Of a DNA stretch of 64,000 nt, positions 34,640 through 46,038 are shown in pieces. Numbering within the stretch: position 1 is the first letter of the stretch; every line of letters starts with the position of its first letter. The stretch is from Nothopassalora personata (Eukaryota; Ascomycota; Dothideomycetes; Mycosphaerellales; Mycosphaerellaceae), in NCBI GenBank assembly GCA_033816765.1, contig CM066288.1, positions 1,984,001-2,048,000 on the forward strand. The letters are read 5' to 3'. The notes under the pieces are model-generated. The model was given only the letters and a program-made list of their open reading frames with translations. It ran no database searches and was not told the origin of the DNA. Both the position numbers and the translations under genes were made by a program.

Positions 34640-37600
34640 ACTCCTATACTAGTCTTATTTGCTTCTCCTTAACGCCTTATAGTCGGCTACTATACGATCC
34701 GCATTCGCGAGGCCCTCCGCCGGTTCCTAGCTATTATACTCCTCTAGCTAGTCCTTCTACTAGACTAGATACTATAGCTTACCCTTACGCTTACGCCTAT
34801 CTAGTACTACCTCTACCTTATACTCTCCGTCCTTATTAGCTAGAGGGGGTACGGGTCTATCCTTATCGCTACCGATATACGGCTTGAGGAGAGAGACATA
34901 GAAGACGTTATAGAGCCTTAAGTCGGCTAGTAGCGCTAGGCGGTACGCCTACGAACCGATAGCGTCCGTAATGCGGTATAGGCCGATAAACTTCGGACCT
35001 ATCTTCTTCTTTAGTACTGCTAACTTAAGGTTCTTCGTTAATAATAGGACTAAGTTACCTACGCGGTAGGTCTTAGCTTAGTAGGTCTTATTATAGTAGC
35101 GAGCCTAGCTTTCTACTATAGCCTTCTATCGCTCCTCGAGTGTAGCGCGTAGTTTTCGCATACGACTCGTAGCTATTACCGCTACTAGTACTTCTCCCCC
35201 CTAGGTCTCGTCTCGAGATCTAGTTAGTGTAGGGGTAATCTTAGGTCGCTAACCGTACGCTATCTCGAACGGACTTATACGTAGTGTTAGGTAGATACTA
35301 TTATTAGCTACGAATTTAGTAACTGTAAGCTACTTAGCCTACTTAGTTTAATTGTTACTATAGTAATAACGAAGATATTATTCGAGGGTTTAGTTAGCCC
35401 TCTTAGTTTAGCCGTCTATCTAAGGGTAAAAGGCCGTAGATAGCTTACGCTTTATACGCGCCTCGAAGTAGAAGTTACTCTAAAACTGACTAGTGAAGAC
35501 CGGACCTCGGTCGCTTACTATGCCTAACGGGACACTATAGTGTCGCACGACTTCGTCTCGTAGGAGCCTCGTAAGCTCTACGGCTATGTAAGTCTTCGTC
35601 GTCGGGATGTATAAGCTCATTTTTAAGTAGCGATCGACTATTACTAGGATCGCATTATACACGTAACCGGCTCGCGTACTTAGAGGTAGGTCCGTAATAA
35701 AATCTATAGTGATTTCCTACTACGGCCGCTCCGGTCTAGGAAGCGGTTATAGCCTACTATACGGTCGATAGCGTTTAGCCTTCGAACCCTAGTAGGTTCT
35801 ATAGGCTTAGACGTATTACTTTACGTCCGTACTAAGTAAGTCCTACTAATAATTACGTCGTAATAGCTCTTTAGTCTTAGTCCTTCTAAAGTAACCCGCG
35901 AGGACGTCGTCGTAGTATATGCGAATTAGATGCGACCTAATTACGTGATCCCTAGGTACTACGATCGCGTCTCCGTAGTATATAAGGTTATCCTTTATAT
36001 ACTATCCCTTAGCGTCCCTCGCGCTTAGCGCCTACGCTAAGCATGCGACATACTAGTCGTCTTACTACTACGCGATCTTTATTAAGAGTAGGATTAACTC
36101 ACCCGTCGAGCTATAAGCTTAACCCTATATTACTATAGCGTACACTACTGCTAGTAACGACGGCTTGTCTTAATAGGGAAGGTTACCTCTCCGTACTACT
36201 ATTACCGCGCCTATGTCGCCCTACATCGCCTCGTAGGTAGTAAGCACGCGCTTTACCGTCGGCTTGCTTATCCCTTCTAGAGACTCCTTCTAGAAAGATA
36301 GCTTACTTTATAAGGTAGGTAGCAAGTTCGAAGTTTATTACGTTATAGCTACGTAGTTACTACGTCTCGAAGGCGCGTCGGCTAGGTTAGTCTTACCCGG
36401 CCGATGCTCTACTATAAAATTAAAAGACTATAGGAACGTAGCCTATCGAGCTTACCGCCCATTTAGCTACTTTACTATTATAAAGCCCTATAGGTTAGCG
36501 TAGTCGACTAGTACTCGTACCGCATACGTAGCGCCCTCTAAGTATAGCCTCTAATGCTTAAAAGCCTTAACTACTGTAAGTAGCTCCTAATCGTGCGTCT
36601 CGTAGTTACACTCGGCTAGTATTATCTTACGTAAATAGAAGGCAATTAGATGCTACTTAGTCCTAACTAGCTAAGAGATAATGCCTATAATCGTAAAACC
36701 TAAGGCATCCGTCTTAACCCTCGTACGTAACGAAGGATCGAAGTGCCTTAGGATAGGTACTCCGAGGAACCTAGCTTTTAGCCGTTAGAACGCTTACTCC
36801 TCGTAAGTAGACTATATAAGAGGCCCTTGCTTCTTGCTATTCTTACATCCCTTTAGTAGGTCTATTAATGGCTTCGCAATCCTCGAGTACCCTTCGATAA
36901 AGCGCCTATAGAAGTTATAGAATCCTAGGAAGGATTGAACCTTATAAAAACTCGTAGGCGTAGGCCATTCCTCGATTACGGCTACCCTGCTCCTATCTAT
37001 CGATATGCCTACGACGCTTACGATGAATCCTAGGAACTCGGCATTCTCCTAGAAGAAGCGACACTTCTTAGGGTTTACGAATAGAGCAAACTTCCGTAGC
37101 CTCGTAAGCACTTCGCGTACGGCTCGTACGTATGCCTTACGCGTCTCGCTGTAGATGAGGATATTATCTAGGTAGACTACGTAAATGTTATTAACTAAGC
37201 CGGTTAGCGCCTTATTAATATACCCTTAAAAGGTTACTAGTGCGTTACTTAACCCGAACGGCATTACTAGGTACTCGTAGTATCCGTATCGCGTACGAAA
37301 CGTAGTCTTCTACTTATCGCCTCGCTTAATAGGGATACGATAGTAGGCGTCCTTTAAATCGATTATAGTAAAGAACCTAGAACCTAACAGCCTATCTAGC
37401 GTCTCGCTAATTAGGGGCAGGGGGTATCGGTTCTTTACTATAATCTCATTTAAGCCTCTATAGTCTACATAGAGCCTAAGGGTACCGTCTTTCTTTAGCA
37501 CGAACAAGATAGGCGTACCCGCCTCGCTTACGGACCGCCTAATCCACCCCTTCTCTATTACTTACGTAAGGTACTCCTTTAAGGCCTCTAACTTAGTTAA

Positions 37601-39560
37601 GGACTGGTAGTATAGCGGCTTAAAAGGGGGTTTCTTTCCTTTAACGAGATTAATCGCATACTTAACCCCGTCGGGCATCTTGCGCTTCGCCTACTTATTA
37701 GGTACGTATACATCTCGGAAGTCTACAAATTCTTTAGGCTACGAGGGGCCCTCTCCTTCGGGTACTACTATAGTAATAGCCCGAACACTTATCGCATAAA
37801 CCTACTTTAAGCTCTCGAGATCCCTAAGGAACTCGCGTGCGTTACGCTACTAAATCGTAGGCGTCTCTACACCGTAGTACCACTAGTCCTTATAATCGCT
37901 CTTTACGATCCAATTACGGTACCTCTAGGGTCTACCTAAAATTACTAATAGCCTACCTATAGGCACCGCGTAGTAGATAGCGTTACTTACGCGCTCTACT
38001 CCCGCGTTATTAGCGAGTCGCAGCCGAACCGTAAAGGCGCCGTAGTAATACCCTAGGTTATACGCATACGACTCTAACTTCGGTAGCCTTGCCCTATTAA
38101 TAGGTTACATTTAATGTCGGAGTATATACTTATACGACACTAGGCTAAGATCCGTATAGTTATCTAGGAGAAACGTAGCCTCGCGAAAGCCCTTACGAGT
38201 CTCGACTACGCCTCGTAAGTAACGCGCTAGACACGTATCTACTCGCCTTAAAGGGTCGACTTTAGGAAAACTCGGACTTAGGAGCGACCTACTTATAGTC
38301 CTCTACCTTTTCCCTAGTCGCTACGCTAGACACATATCTACTCGCCTTAAAGGGTCGACTTTAGGAAAACTCGGACTTAGGAGCGACCTACTTCTAGTTC
38401 TCTACCTTTTCCCTAGTCGCTACCCTTCTTAGTTAGAGCCTTCGTAGCGTCTACCCTACGAACCGCTTACGCGTTACGGTCCTTCCATAGGTGCCTATTT
38501 AGGCAATCCGTCTTAATATAACCCTTCTTATAGCATCTATAGTACTCCGCTTTAGTCCTATCGAAGGTTATAGACGATCCGTCGGCGTCCCGCTAGTGAC
38601 TCGTACCCGAGTCGCGCGACGCCTAACTATACTTCTACTACTTCGAGCTACGATCGCTTCGCCCTTAGTCGTCCTTAGTCTCTCGCCTACGGCGACTATG
38701 CTACCCGCGGTCGTGCCCTCCGCTACTACGCTCCGTACTTTTAATACGCGAAGCTAGGATTACTAGTTCCTCTCTAGTTATTAGGATGTTATAAAACTTA
38801 ACGATTACGGACCGTAGGCTAGGCGTAAGCTTAGCGAGCATGTGTCGCACGCGTTACGCCTCCGTATAGTCCCCTAACTAATCCTCTATAACATCTAGCT
38901 TAGTCGTAAACTAACGCACTATCTAGTTGTCCTTCTATTTCACCGCCTTATACTCTAACATTACGTTAAGTACGCGGTTTATAGGGTTACCGTATGCGTC
39001 TCGACAGAACTCCTTAAAGTCCTAGTATATATACCCTTTAAGGTTAAGGACGCTATAGTTAGCGTACTATCGCTTACTTGCCTCTCCGCTTAGGTACATA
39101 ACCCTATATAGGACCTTTAACTCGTTCGTTGCATACGTACCGCCTAAGAGGGTAAAGATAAGAGAGAGCTCCCTTAGGAATACCCGTGCTTTCTTAATCG
39201 AGTCCCCTCTAAAAGGCGTAGGTTCTTTAAGACGCAAACGTGTCGTATACGATACGACTGCGCCTCGAGCTACGATATTATCGTTAGTTACTATAGATAG
39301 AGGAGGGGGAGTAGGGGATAGTTCTCCGCTAGATTCGCCCTAAGGGTCCGCCGGCGGCACGCTTACGTCCCGTAAGATCTCTAACTGTTTAATCTCCCTC
39401 TATATCTCCTTCTCCTTAACCTCTACCCGAAGGGCATCCCTCCTTACGACTAAGGCTACACGCCTCGCTTATTACTAGGCCCTAGGGCTTAGGGGAGCCG
39501 TAGGCGTAGCGCTACTATTATCGCGTTCGGAATCTATAGCGTGTATAGATTATAACGAAG
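34640..39560 (-). pseudogene. G2 gag-pol
   Basis: Gag lies at about 38,460-39,560 (GDSIKKARVFLRELSLIFTL). Protease and reverse transcriptase follow; an intact piece at 37,310-37,507 reads [20 protein letters not shown] and [15 protein letters not shown]. The integrase core at 35,480-35,662 reads ILVIVDRYLKMSLYIPTTKT and IVSDRGPVFTSQF. A C-terminal chromodomain-like segment near 34,700-34,880 (DGEYKVEVVLDRRKRKGK) places it among chromoviruses. A 72-bp segment near 38,190-38,400 is locally duplicated. TAG/TAA codons break the frame. Confidence 0.88.
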
Positions 39561-39574
39561 AGAAGAATTAGAAC

Positions 39575-39769
39575 TGTTAAGGGATGTCGTAATGTATAGC
39601 ACGCCTACGACCTCTAGTCGTAGATGAACTAATTCTTACCTTTTGTTTAAGACGCATTACGCGTCGTAAGGTGTACGTATGCGTGTTACGTACGGCTTAG
39701 TAGCCGGTCGCGACCGCATATTATATGTAAGGCTACATATAAGGGTTAGCTACTAGGCTACCCCTTATA
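39575..39769 (-). repeat. G2 5' LTR
   Basis: 195 bp, same length as the partner LTR at 33,077-33,271, with scattered RIP-type differences. Confidence 0.93.
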
Positions 39770-40820
39770 TAGACCTTGTTCGAGTCCCTTCGCCTACCGG
39801 ATAACGTTAAGCATGTCCTTACTAACACGAACACGCCGAAGTCCGCCGCTAATGTTATGTTCCGAGAGCTCAGTCCTTAGAAGCGGGTTAAGGTATTAAA
39901 GGACTTCTATAAGGGCTTCGAGAAGGTGTTCGAAGACTACTCCGTCTAGGTTAACCTGTTTTTCGAGGAAGTTAAGAGCGGTATAGGTAAGAGCTACTAG
40001 GATAAATTCCTTAGTAATAAAAAGCTCGATGTCTTGTTTCCTATCGTCGGTAAGATTCGTAAGACCGGTTTAGAGATTCGTAACCGAGAGAAGACTCTTC
40101 GAGCTACGCTTACCCGCTACTAGCTATAGTAGATAGATAACAAGATTCTTAATCGACGCGTCATCTCCGAGCTTTGTAGTACTAATAGCGGGCGCCGCTA
40201 GTTTACGGCCTTTATTAATAAGTACCTAGATTATAGTAGGGCTATTAGTAGAATTTAGAGGGTACTAATCTAGCGTACAAGGATCGGCCGTAAGGGCATA
40301 GATCGTAAGCAAATTCTAGAGCCTAGTAATCTTACCCGGTACGATAGGGAGGCTGAAGCACGTAGCATTAATCCGTAGTCGGCTAAGAGTAGGGAGATCA
40401 TTAGAAGACACCGCCTAGCCGTCTATAAGGATAGCCTTCTATACTTTATAGAGGGTACTATTACTAAGAAGTCCGCGTCCCCGGAGGACAGTATAGCTTA
40501 ACCTAGACTATCTAGCTAATAATAGCCTTAGCTACGTTAGCTACCGGGTAGTAAAGGTAAAGGACGTGTAAAGAGTACTACGCTAACTCTACTAGCCTCT
40601 ACCTAGCCTACAGTCCTATCGAGAGGCGGTCGTAAGTCGAGTCGACTTAAGTAGCTCTATATAGGCGAGAGCATAGGTAAGGGCATAACTACGCCTACTC
40701 GATCCTCGCCTAACCGAACGCTAAATAGCGCACCTATACGCGAGGGTAGTCCGCTAGGTACACCGGTTAGCACCCTACGATCCACTCCGGCCCTAACTAA
40801 GAATAGTAATCCGATACTTA

Positions 40821-40981
40821 TGACACGGACAAGACAGCAACAGGGCGCAAACGTGTATTAGCCTTAGTATCGAGTAAGTTCTACGAAGAAGAGAAGTAAG
40901 AAGTCGCGAGAAGCGCGTGATAAGATCGGGCCCGAGGTCACGTGACACCGAAGTGCGTCTGTGCAAAGGTAAACCGTGACA
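40821..40981 (-). repeat. T1 3' LTR
   Basis: 161 bp, identical by eye to 41,937-42,097. Contains a CACGTG box. Confidence 0.92.
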
Positions 40982-41104
40982 CCACCCCCCCTCTCAAACC
41001 GCCGTACGCCCTCGTACGCGTGAATCAATCGCAATGGGGTATATCCATCGCCATTACCCAATTCAATCCAATCCAATGTATATCTTGCCGCAGCAAGCCT
41101 TAAG

Positions 41105-41568
41105 CGAAGACAGTATCACACCGCAGTGTGCCTTGTGTCCACCAACTGTATATCAAGCCTCAGCTTGCCTCAAGTTGTATCTGCGAAGACAGTATCACAC
41201 CGCAGTGTGCCTTGTGTCCACCAACTGTATATCAAGCCTCAGCTTGCCTCAAGTTGTATCTGCGAAGACAGTATCACACCGCAGTGTGCCTTGTGTCCAC
41301 CAACTGTATATCAAGCCTCAGCTTGCCTCAAGTTGTATCTGCGAAGACAGTATCACACCGCAGTGTGCCTTGTGTCCACCAACTGTATATCAAGCCTCAG
41401 CTTGCCTCAAGTTGTATCTGCGAAGACAGTATCTTCGTTACGACGAAGAGAAACTAAGACTCTCTCTCTCGAAAAATACAAGCCTCAAGCGAAGACAGTA
41501 TCACACCGCAGTGTGCCTTGTGTCCACCAACTGTATATCAAGCCTCAGCTTGCCTCAAGTTGTATCTG
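41105..41568 (+). repeat. 79-bp minisatellite inside T1
   Basis: Units start at 41,105, 41,184, 41,263, 41,342, 41,421 and 41,490. Five are 79 bp and near identical; the unit at 41,421 is 69 bp and chimeric, carrying 58 bp identical to the end of R1. Since 79 is not a multiple of three and the unit lacks plus-strand stops, all three plus frames stay open, which produces long but meaningless ORFs. Confidence 0.95.
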
Positions 41569-41854
41569 CGCTCCGCCGGTGCTCCTCTTGCTGACGAGCC
41601 TGCTCAGCACCATCTCGGCCCTGAGTCTCGTCTTGTGTCTCTTGCGCCATCTTGCGCAGTCGTTCTACACCCTGGGTGTCGTCGAAATCCGGATTCCACT
41701 CTGACTCGTCTTCCACCTCACGTTGTCCTTCGGTTAGTGTGCCGTTCTGTCGTTGGCGCGCGTCGCGGAGGAACTTCTTCGTGAGTAGGTTAAGGTTCAG
41801 GTTGGGAATGAATTAGGATTCGTCTGCTCCGAGTGTCGTCTGGTTTGCGGCCAT
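41555..41854 (-). pseudogene. small acidic ORF of T1, one RIP-type stop
   Basis: 99 codons from ATG (MAANQTTLGADES) to TGA at the edge of the minisatellite. Codon 14 is TAA where CAA would fit, a single CCA-to-CTA change. The rest is intact, charged and Gln/Glu-rich (RDARQRQNGTLTEGQREVE). It may be a truncated Gag-like remnant, but no domain is recognised. Confidence 0.5.
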
Positions 41855-41936
41855 TCGGACTCGGTGTCGCACGCGCGTTTCTGTGCACACGTGGTCGGGG
41901 TGATCGCTTGCGGCGATCGAGCGCGGTAGAACTTAA

Positions 41937-42097
41937 TGACACGGACAAGACAGCAACAGGGCGCAAACGTGTATTAGCCTTAGTATCGAGTAAGTTCTAC
42001 GAAGAAGAGAAGTAAGAAGTCGCGAGAAGCGCGTGATAAGATCGGGCCCGAGGTCACGTGACACCGAAGTGCGTCTGTGCAAAGGTAAACCGTGACA
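41937..42097 (-). repeat. T1 5' LTR
   Basis: 161 bp, identical by eye to the 3' LTR, implying a recent insertion. Confidence 0.92.
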
Positions 42098-44458
42098 ACT
42101 TACTATATTACCTTCGGCTATAATTAGGGATGTATTAGTCTTTAAGGATTAGATCCTATAAGAAGACGAGGCCCTCCGGATTAAGCGCGCTAACTGCACC
42201 TACAATAAGCGGTACTATAGTATTAAGTTTAGAAACTCGATTAATGTAGATAGCATTAACTAGCTACCTAAGCACCGGATAGCGGGCCTTGAGATGCTCG
42301 AATATGCTATCTCGGACGTTCTTAAGAGGGATAGTAAGGTTAGCGCTGTAATATGCGATTAGCATGTTCGAGATTTCTACTATAAGGCCTTCTACTTCGT
42401 TACGAATCCCGGTATTACCGCTAATACCCTATGTGAGCGCGCGCTTAAGGTCTAAGACTAGCTCTTTAAAGGTAAGAGTTTTTTAGCTATTAAGGTGAAG
42501 AATAGGTCGTAGTTTCGCCCTAACAAGCGTAGTTAGAAGACTATTAACCCGCTTAGCTACCTCCGTGTTCGAGGTAAAGTCGGCACTACGAGTAGTATCG
42601 TTACGTATACTAACTATAACTAGATCCTCGACAAATTCGGTATTAATAACGCTAACTAAGCCGATCTTAATAGTACCGGTACCTACATTAATAGCAACAT
42701 GCTATACTAGTATAATAACGGTAAACTAGTACCGCGGGTTAAATTAGTTAGAGAAATAATAAGTCGAGAATTCGACGTATACCGATAGTACCTACGAGAA
42801 TTAAATAAGGTTAGTAACGGCGGCGTCTACTAGAACATGTAGTATTCTCTAAGCTAATAGATTATGCGATAAGACCCCGGGCTATAGCTCTTATAAGTGG
42901 CGCTACACCCTTAATACTGCACTCGGTTTATCTCCTTCCCTAGGCCTACGATTTTTAGCTTTAATAGGGCTCATTAGGGGGGTAACGCGAACACTATAGT
43001 GCAGCATACTAGGGTCGACTTAAACCTCGAAATTGAAAACTACTAGACTAGTAACCGGCTTAACATGCTATACTCTCTTAACTTAGAGGGCACTAGTAGG
43101 CCGGAGTTTTTACACGGTTTTTATAAGAAAGGGAATGCTAGAGAGTTTATCTAGTAGTACTAGATTAACGACTATATAGAAGACGGCCGATTTAAGCGTT
43201 TCTTCTCGGTTAGGGTCTAGAATTACCTAAGCAAGAACAGCATTAGCTAGTTTAGAGAGGACCTAAGCGCTAGGCAAATGCGGGTAACTACTATAGGCGT
43301 TCTAATAAGGTAGGCCGCATATAAGAGGACACTACGTTAGATTAACCCTTGCTTTATCGAGATCCGCGACGATAACTATCTTGAACTCTAGAGAAGCTAG
43401 AGCATACACTAGGTGATGGACCTCTATCGTGACTTTAAGACGCTAAGTAAGAGCGCTGTAGGATTTAAGTATCGACGCCTAGTACCCGGCTATCCTTTTC
43501 CTACGGCCGTACACCTTAGTAGTATTAGCCCTCTGTCCGATGCCCTAGCGGGTTTGAAGTCTTAGAACGATAACGAAGTCATCCTTAATGCTAGAAGGTA
43601 GCTTAATGCTACGGTCCGCCTAGACTCGGAGCTCTTCTATAAGAAGATGCATAATTAGCGTATCCGAGCTATAAAATTGATAGACAAGTAGCTTAGCTTA
43701 GTTACTACTCTCGAGTAGATGTGCTTTATAAGCGAAGGGCGTAATAAGAGCTTCTTCCGTAACTACTATAGGAACTTTACTAACTAGCCACTTAGGGACG
43801 CGTCTAGTAAGACTAGTGTTAGCTACGATAACGAGTAGGTCTAGACAAAGGAGTTGTGTAAGACTAAGTAGAACTGAGTAGTTAGTGTAGGTCTATAGGC
43901 TCCTAGTTTCTAGTTAATTTCCGGCTATAGCTGTAGCCTATAGGATTCTAGTTCTAATTCTAGTTCTAATGCTTCGGGTATAGGTGCTTCTAGTCCTTAG
44001 ATCTTACTTGTTTCTTATAGTTACTTATCTTCCCTTAACTCACCTTCTAGCTACGCGGTAGATTCGTCTTTAGATTTATTAGGTTGCTAGTACTGACGCT
44101 CACTTGTCTTATAAGTGGCGTTTACGTTATTCGACTATCTAGCCCGCTCGATTAATACTAACATAGCTATCTATTCCCTCGCTAGTTTCGTAGCATACGT
44201 TAGTATAGTACGACGGATGCGAGTCGCGGTTATTAACGTTATTATTACGGTCTCTATTAGAAGGATCCTTTCGATCTTTATAAACTGTCACTAGTAGGCC
44301 CTAGGACTGCCTAACATCTTGTATGTTAAGCTAAATGGTAGGGTAAGCTACTATACTACTATAAGACTACCTTAGCTTATAGCGACTAATTAAGCTACCT
44401 ATAATGCCCGGGCTTACTGCTTTAGAACCTAAGGACAGGTTCGTAATAGGGGAGGATA

Positions 44459-44852
44459 TATTAACGACTAATTAGTTGTATTAACCTTAGGTTTAGTTAT
44501 GTCGACCTTAGGTTTAGAGGGGGGGGTTCCTTAGGTCTAACTTGCCCCTATTTCATTTAGGTTTAATTAGACATTTAGGTGAGCTAGCGGGACTAGTATA
44601 GCTATTGAGATATATACTGCGCAGTTAAGCATTGTAAGCGTAGCATTAAGGCAATAATTCAATTTATACCTCTCGAGTAGAGGGTATAGGGGTTTAGGTC
44701 CGCTAATCCTCTTATTTTATCCGGCTACTGCGCTGCTCGTTACGTAACCTAATTTTACGGTCCCGGGACCGGCAAATACCTCTACTTACATAAGCGCCGC
44801 TCCACACTACTACAACTTAGACAGGCCTACATAGGGTAGTTAGTAGACATTA
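44459..44852 (+). repeat. BIG1 3' LTR
   Basis: 394 bp, preceded by AGGGGAGGATA. It has more TA replacements than the 5' LTR. Confidence 0.9.
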
Positions 44853-45760
44853 CTACGGTTAGTATAGGACACGTATACGATACGCGTAGTACTTATAGTA
44901 TAGCCGACCTCGAAGAGCCTATTAAGGGCCCTATTCTACTCTTACTATAGAACTACGGACGTAGTAGCGGCGGCGGAGGTAGGGGTAGTAGTAGTAGAGG
45001 CGCCGGTAAAGCGTACGCGAGTATCGCCTAGGTGCTTATTCTTATAGGCGCTAGACTACTTCTTACCCTAGGAGGAGGTTAGCCGATTTATATAGGGAAC
45101 GATAGTACGCCGTATGCGGCGAGCGTACGGAGCGCTAGCGAGGCGTAGTACTTACCTCTAAGATCTACTTACCTAGTTAGGCGTAGAGGTCGTACTACTA
45201 GTCTAGAGCGTCCTACTCCTCCTTAGTAGGAGGATCGCTAAGCCCCTAGATAAGCTTATCGCGCTAGGCGCGGGCGGTACGTAGGCGAGCTACTATCTAC
45301 GCGATAGCGATACTAGTATTACTAACGTACGGGTACCTACTAATCCTATAGCGCCTATACTTCTTAAGTAACTCGCCGGTAGTAATACTATTATACGTAT
45401 CCTACTTATCTACTATACGGTTAGTAAGCGTATTATAAGCGAGGAGCGTAGCGAATACTTACTAGTTATAAAGTATAGGAGGTACCTTAAGTATATCTTA
45501 ATATCTATACCTAGACGCTTAGCTAGTAATAACTTAGGGGTCTACGGGCCTAGTACGCTAAACTTACGCTTCGTAGGCGTACCTAGTACGCTAAGCGCGC
45601 TAGACATCTATAGTAGTACTAGTAATAGTATTAGTAGTACTAATAGGCCCCCTATAAGAGCCTCCTAGCGTAGTTAATCTAAATAGCTTCGTCTAAAGCT
45701 ATAGTAGTACTAGCGGGTCGCTTAGTAGTCGCTAGCGAGGAGCTAATAGATCGCTAGTAG
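44853..45760 (-). pseudogene. antisense gene of G1a, exons 1-3
   Basis: Parallel to the G1c copy. Intron 1 and intron 2 donors are intact (ACTTAC on the plus strand). Exon 4 lies on the other side of BIG1 at about 24,860. The insertion point is inside intron 3. Confidence 0.68.
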
Positions 45761-46038
45761 TATAGGTGCGGTACGCTACGAGAACGTAGTATAAGAAAAA
45801 AGAAGGAAAAGGAGGGAGAGGGTATACTTCTTAAACTCTCGAGTTAGTCGACCGGGTAACTATAACTCTAACTACTTATACCCTAATAACGACATATACG
45901 TAATACGTAGACAAATTGTATAGTAACGGAACCTACGAGAAGTAGATAGAGTAACTATATAGAAACCTCCTAAAGCCGCGAGCTAAGGGTAGCTCGTCCT
46001 AGAAGGGAAGGTAGTTATAAGGATAGCCTATAGCTAAC

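Larger units (their letters stand above)
33077..39769 (-). mobile_element. G2: full-length chromovirus inserted in BIG1
   Basis: 6,693 bp with two 195-bp LTRs and the 5-bp TSD TAGAC (33,072-33,076 and 39,770-39,774). On the minus strand the order is 5' LTR, gag, protease, reverse transcriptase, RNase H, integrase, chromodomain. The antisense gene, a polypurine tract (GGGAGGGGAGGC) and the 3' LTR follow. Related to G1 but a separate family. Confidence 0.93.
40821..42097 (-). mobile_element. T1: 1,277-bp non-autonomous LTR element
   Basis: Two identical 161-bp LTRs (40,821-40,981 and 41,937-42,097) with TG...CA ends (TGTCACGG...CCGTGTCA on the minus strand) and a perfect 5-bp TSD ACTTA (40,816-40,820 and 42,098-42,102). 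A polypurine tract (GAGAGGGGGGGTGG on the minus strand) directly precedes the LTR at 40,981, which fixes the minus orientation. The interior, 955 bp, holds one small ORF and a 79-bp minisatellite but no reverse transcriptase or integrase. It is almost free of RIP. The nature is that of a TRIM-like element. No obvious primer binding site complementary to a tRNA 3' end was recognised. Confidence 0.88.
32760..44450 (+). pseudogene. large unknown ORF downstream of pol in BIG1, split by two insertions
   Basis: Same strand as pol. Pieces are about 32,760-33,076, 39,775-40,820 and 42,103 to about 44,450, and the frame is continuous when G2 and T1 (with one TSD each) are removed. Total is roughly 1,200 codons; both ends are uncertain. 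Readable text includes VMFRELSPQKRVKVLKDFYKG, RIAGLEMLEYAISDVLKRDS and REIISREFDVYRQYLRELNK. Near the end lies a hydrophobic run (AVINVIITVSIRRILSIFI). No reverse transcriptase, integrase or other known domain is seen. The position, after pol and before the 3' LTR, is where some Ty3 elements carry an envelope-like ORF, but nothing here proves that. Function unknown. Confidence 0.6.
25001..44852 (+). mobile_element. BIG1: ~11.9-kb LTR retrotransposon with an extra ORF
   Basis: Two 394-bp direct repeats (25,001-25,394 and 44,459-44,852) bound the element. The 4-bp TSD is CTAC (24,997-25,000 and 44,853-44,856), and a polypurine tract (AGGGGAGGA) precedes the 3' LTR. After subtracting G2 and T1 with their TSDs, the element is about 11.86 kb. 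Order is LTR, repeat-rich leader, gag/protease, palindrome, pol, palindrome, a large unknown ORF, LTR. RIP damage is present but lighter than in G1; LTRs and leader keep many CA/TG pairs. Confidence 0.85.
22289..46038 (+). mobile_element. G1a: plus-strand chromovirus split by later insertions
   Basis: Pieces are 22,289-22,963, 23,334-25,000 and 44,853-46,038. It starts in the RNase H/integrase linker (VVEYRPGKSNLA) and runs through integrase and chromodomain to the antisense gene and the start of its 3' LTR. A BIG1-type solo LTR (22,964-23,333), BIG1 itself (25,001-44,852) and G3 (from 46,039, inside its 3' LTR) interrupt it. The 5' two thirds are missing. Confidence 0.85.

Noticed and set aside
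41034..41704. Three overlapping plus-strand ORFs of 109-192 codons.
   Set aside because: They come from the 79-bp minisatellite of T1, which lacks stops in all three plus frames. The repeat shifts frame each unit and no domain is encoded.
40821..42097. A 161-bp repeat pair as a simple segmental duplication.
   Set aside because: TG/CA ends, a polypurine tract and a 5-bp TSD fit an LTR element better.
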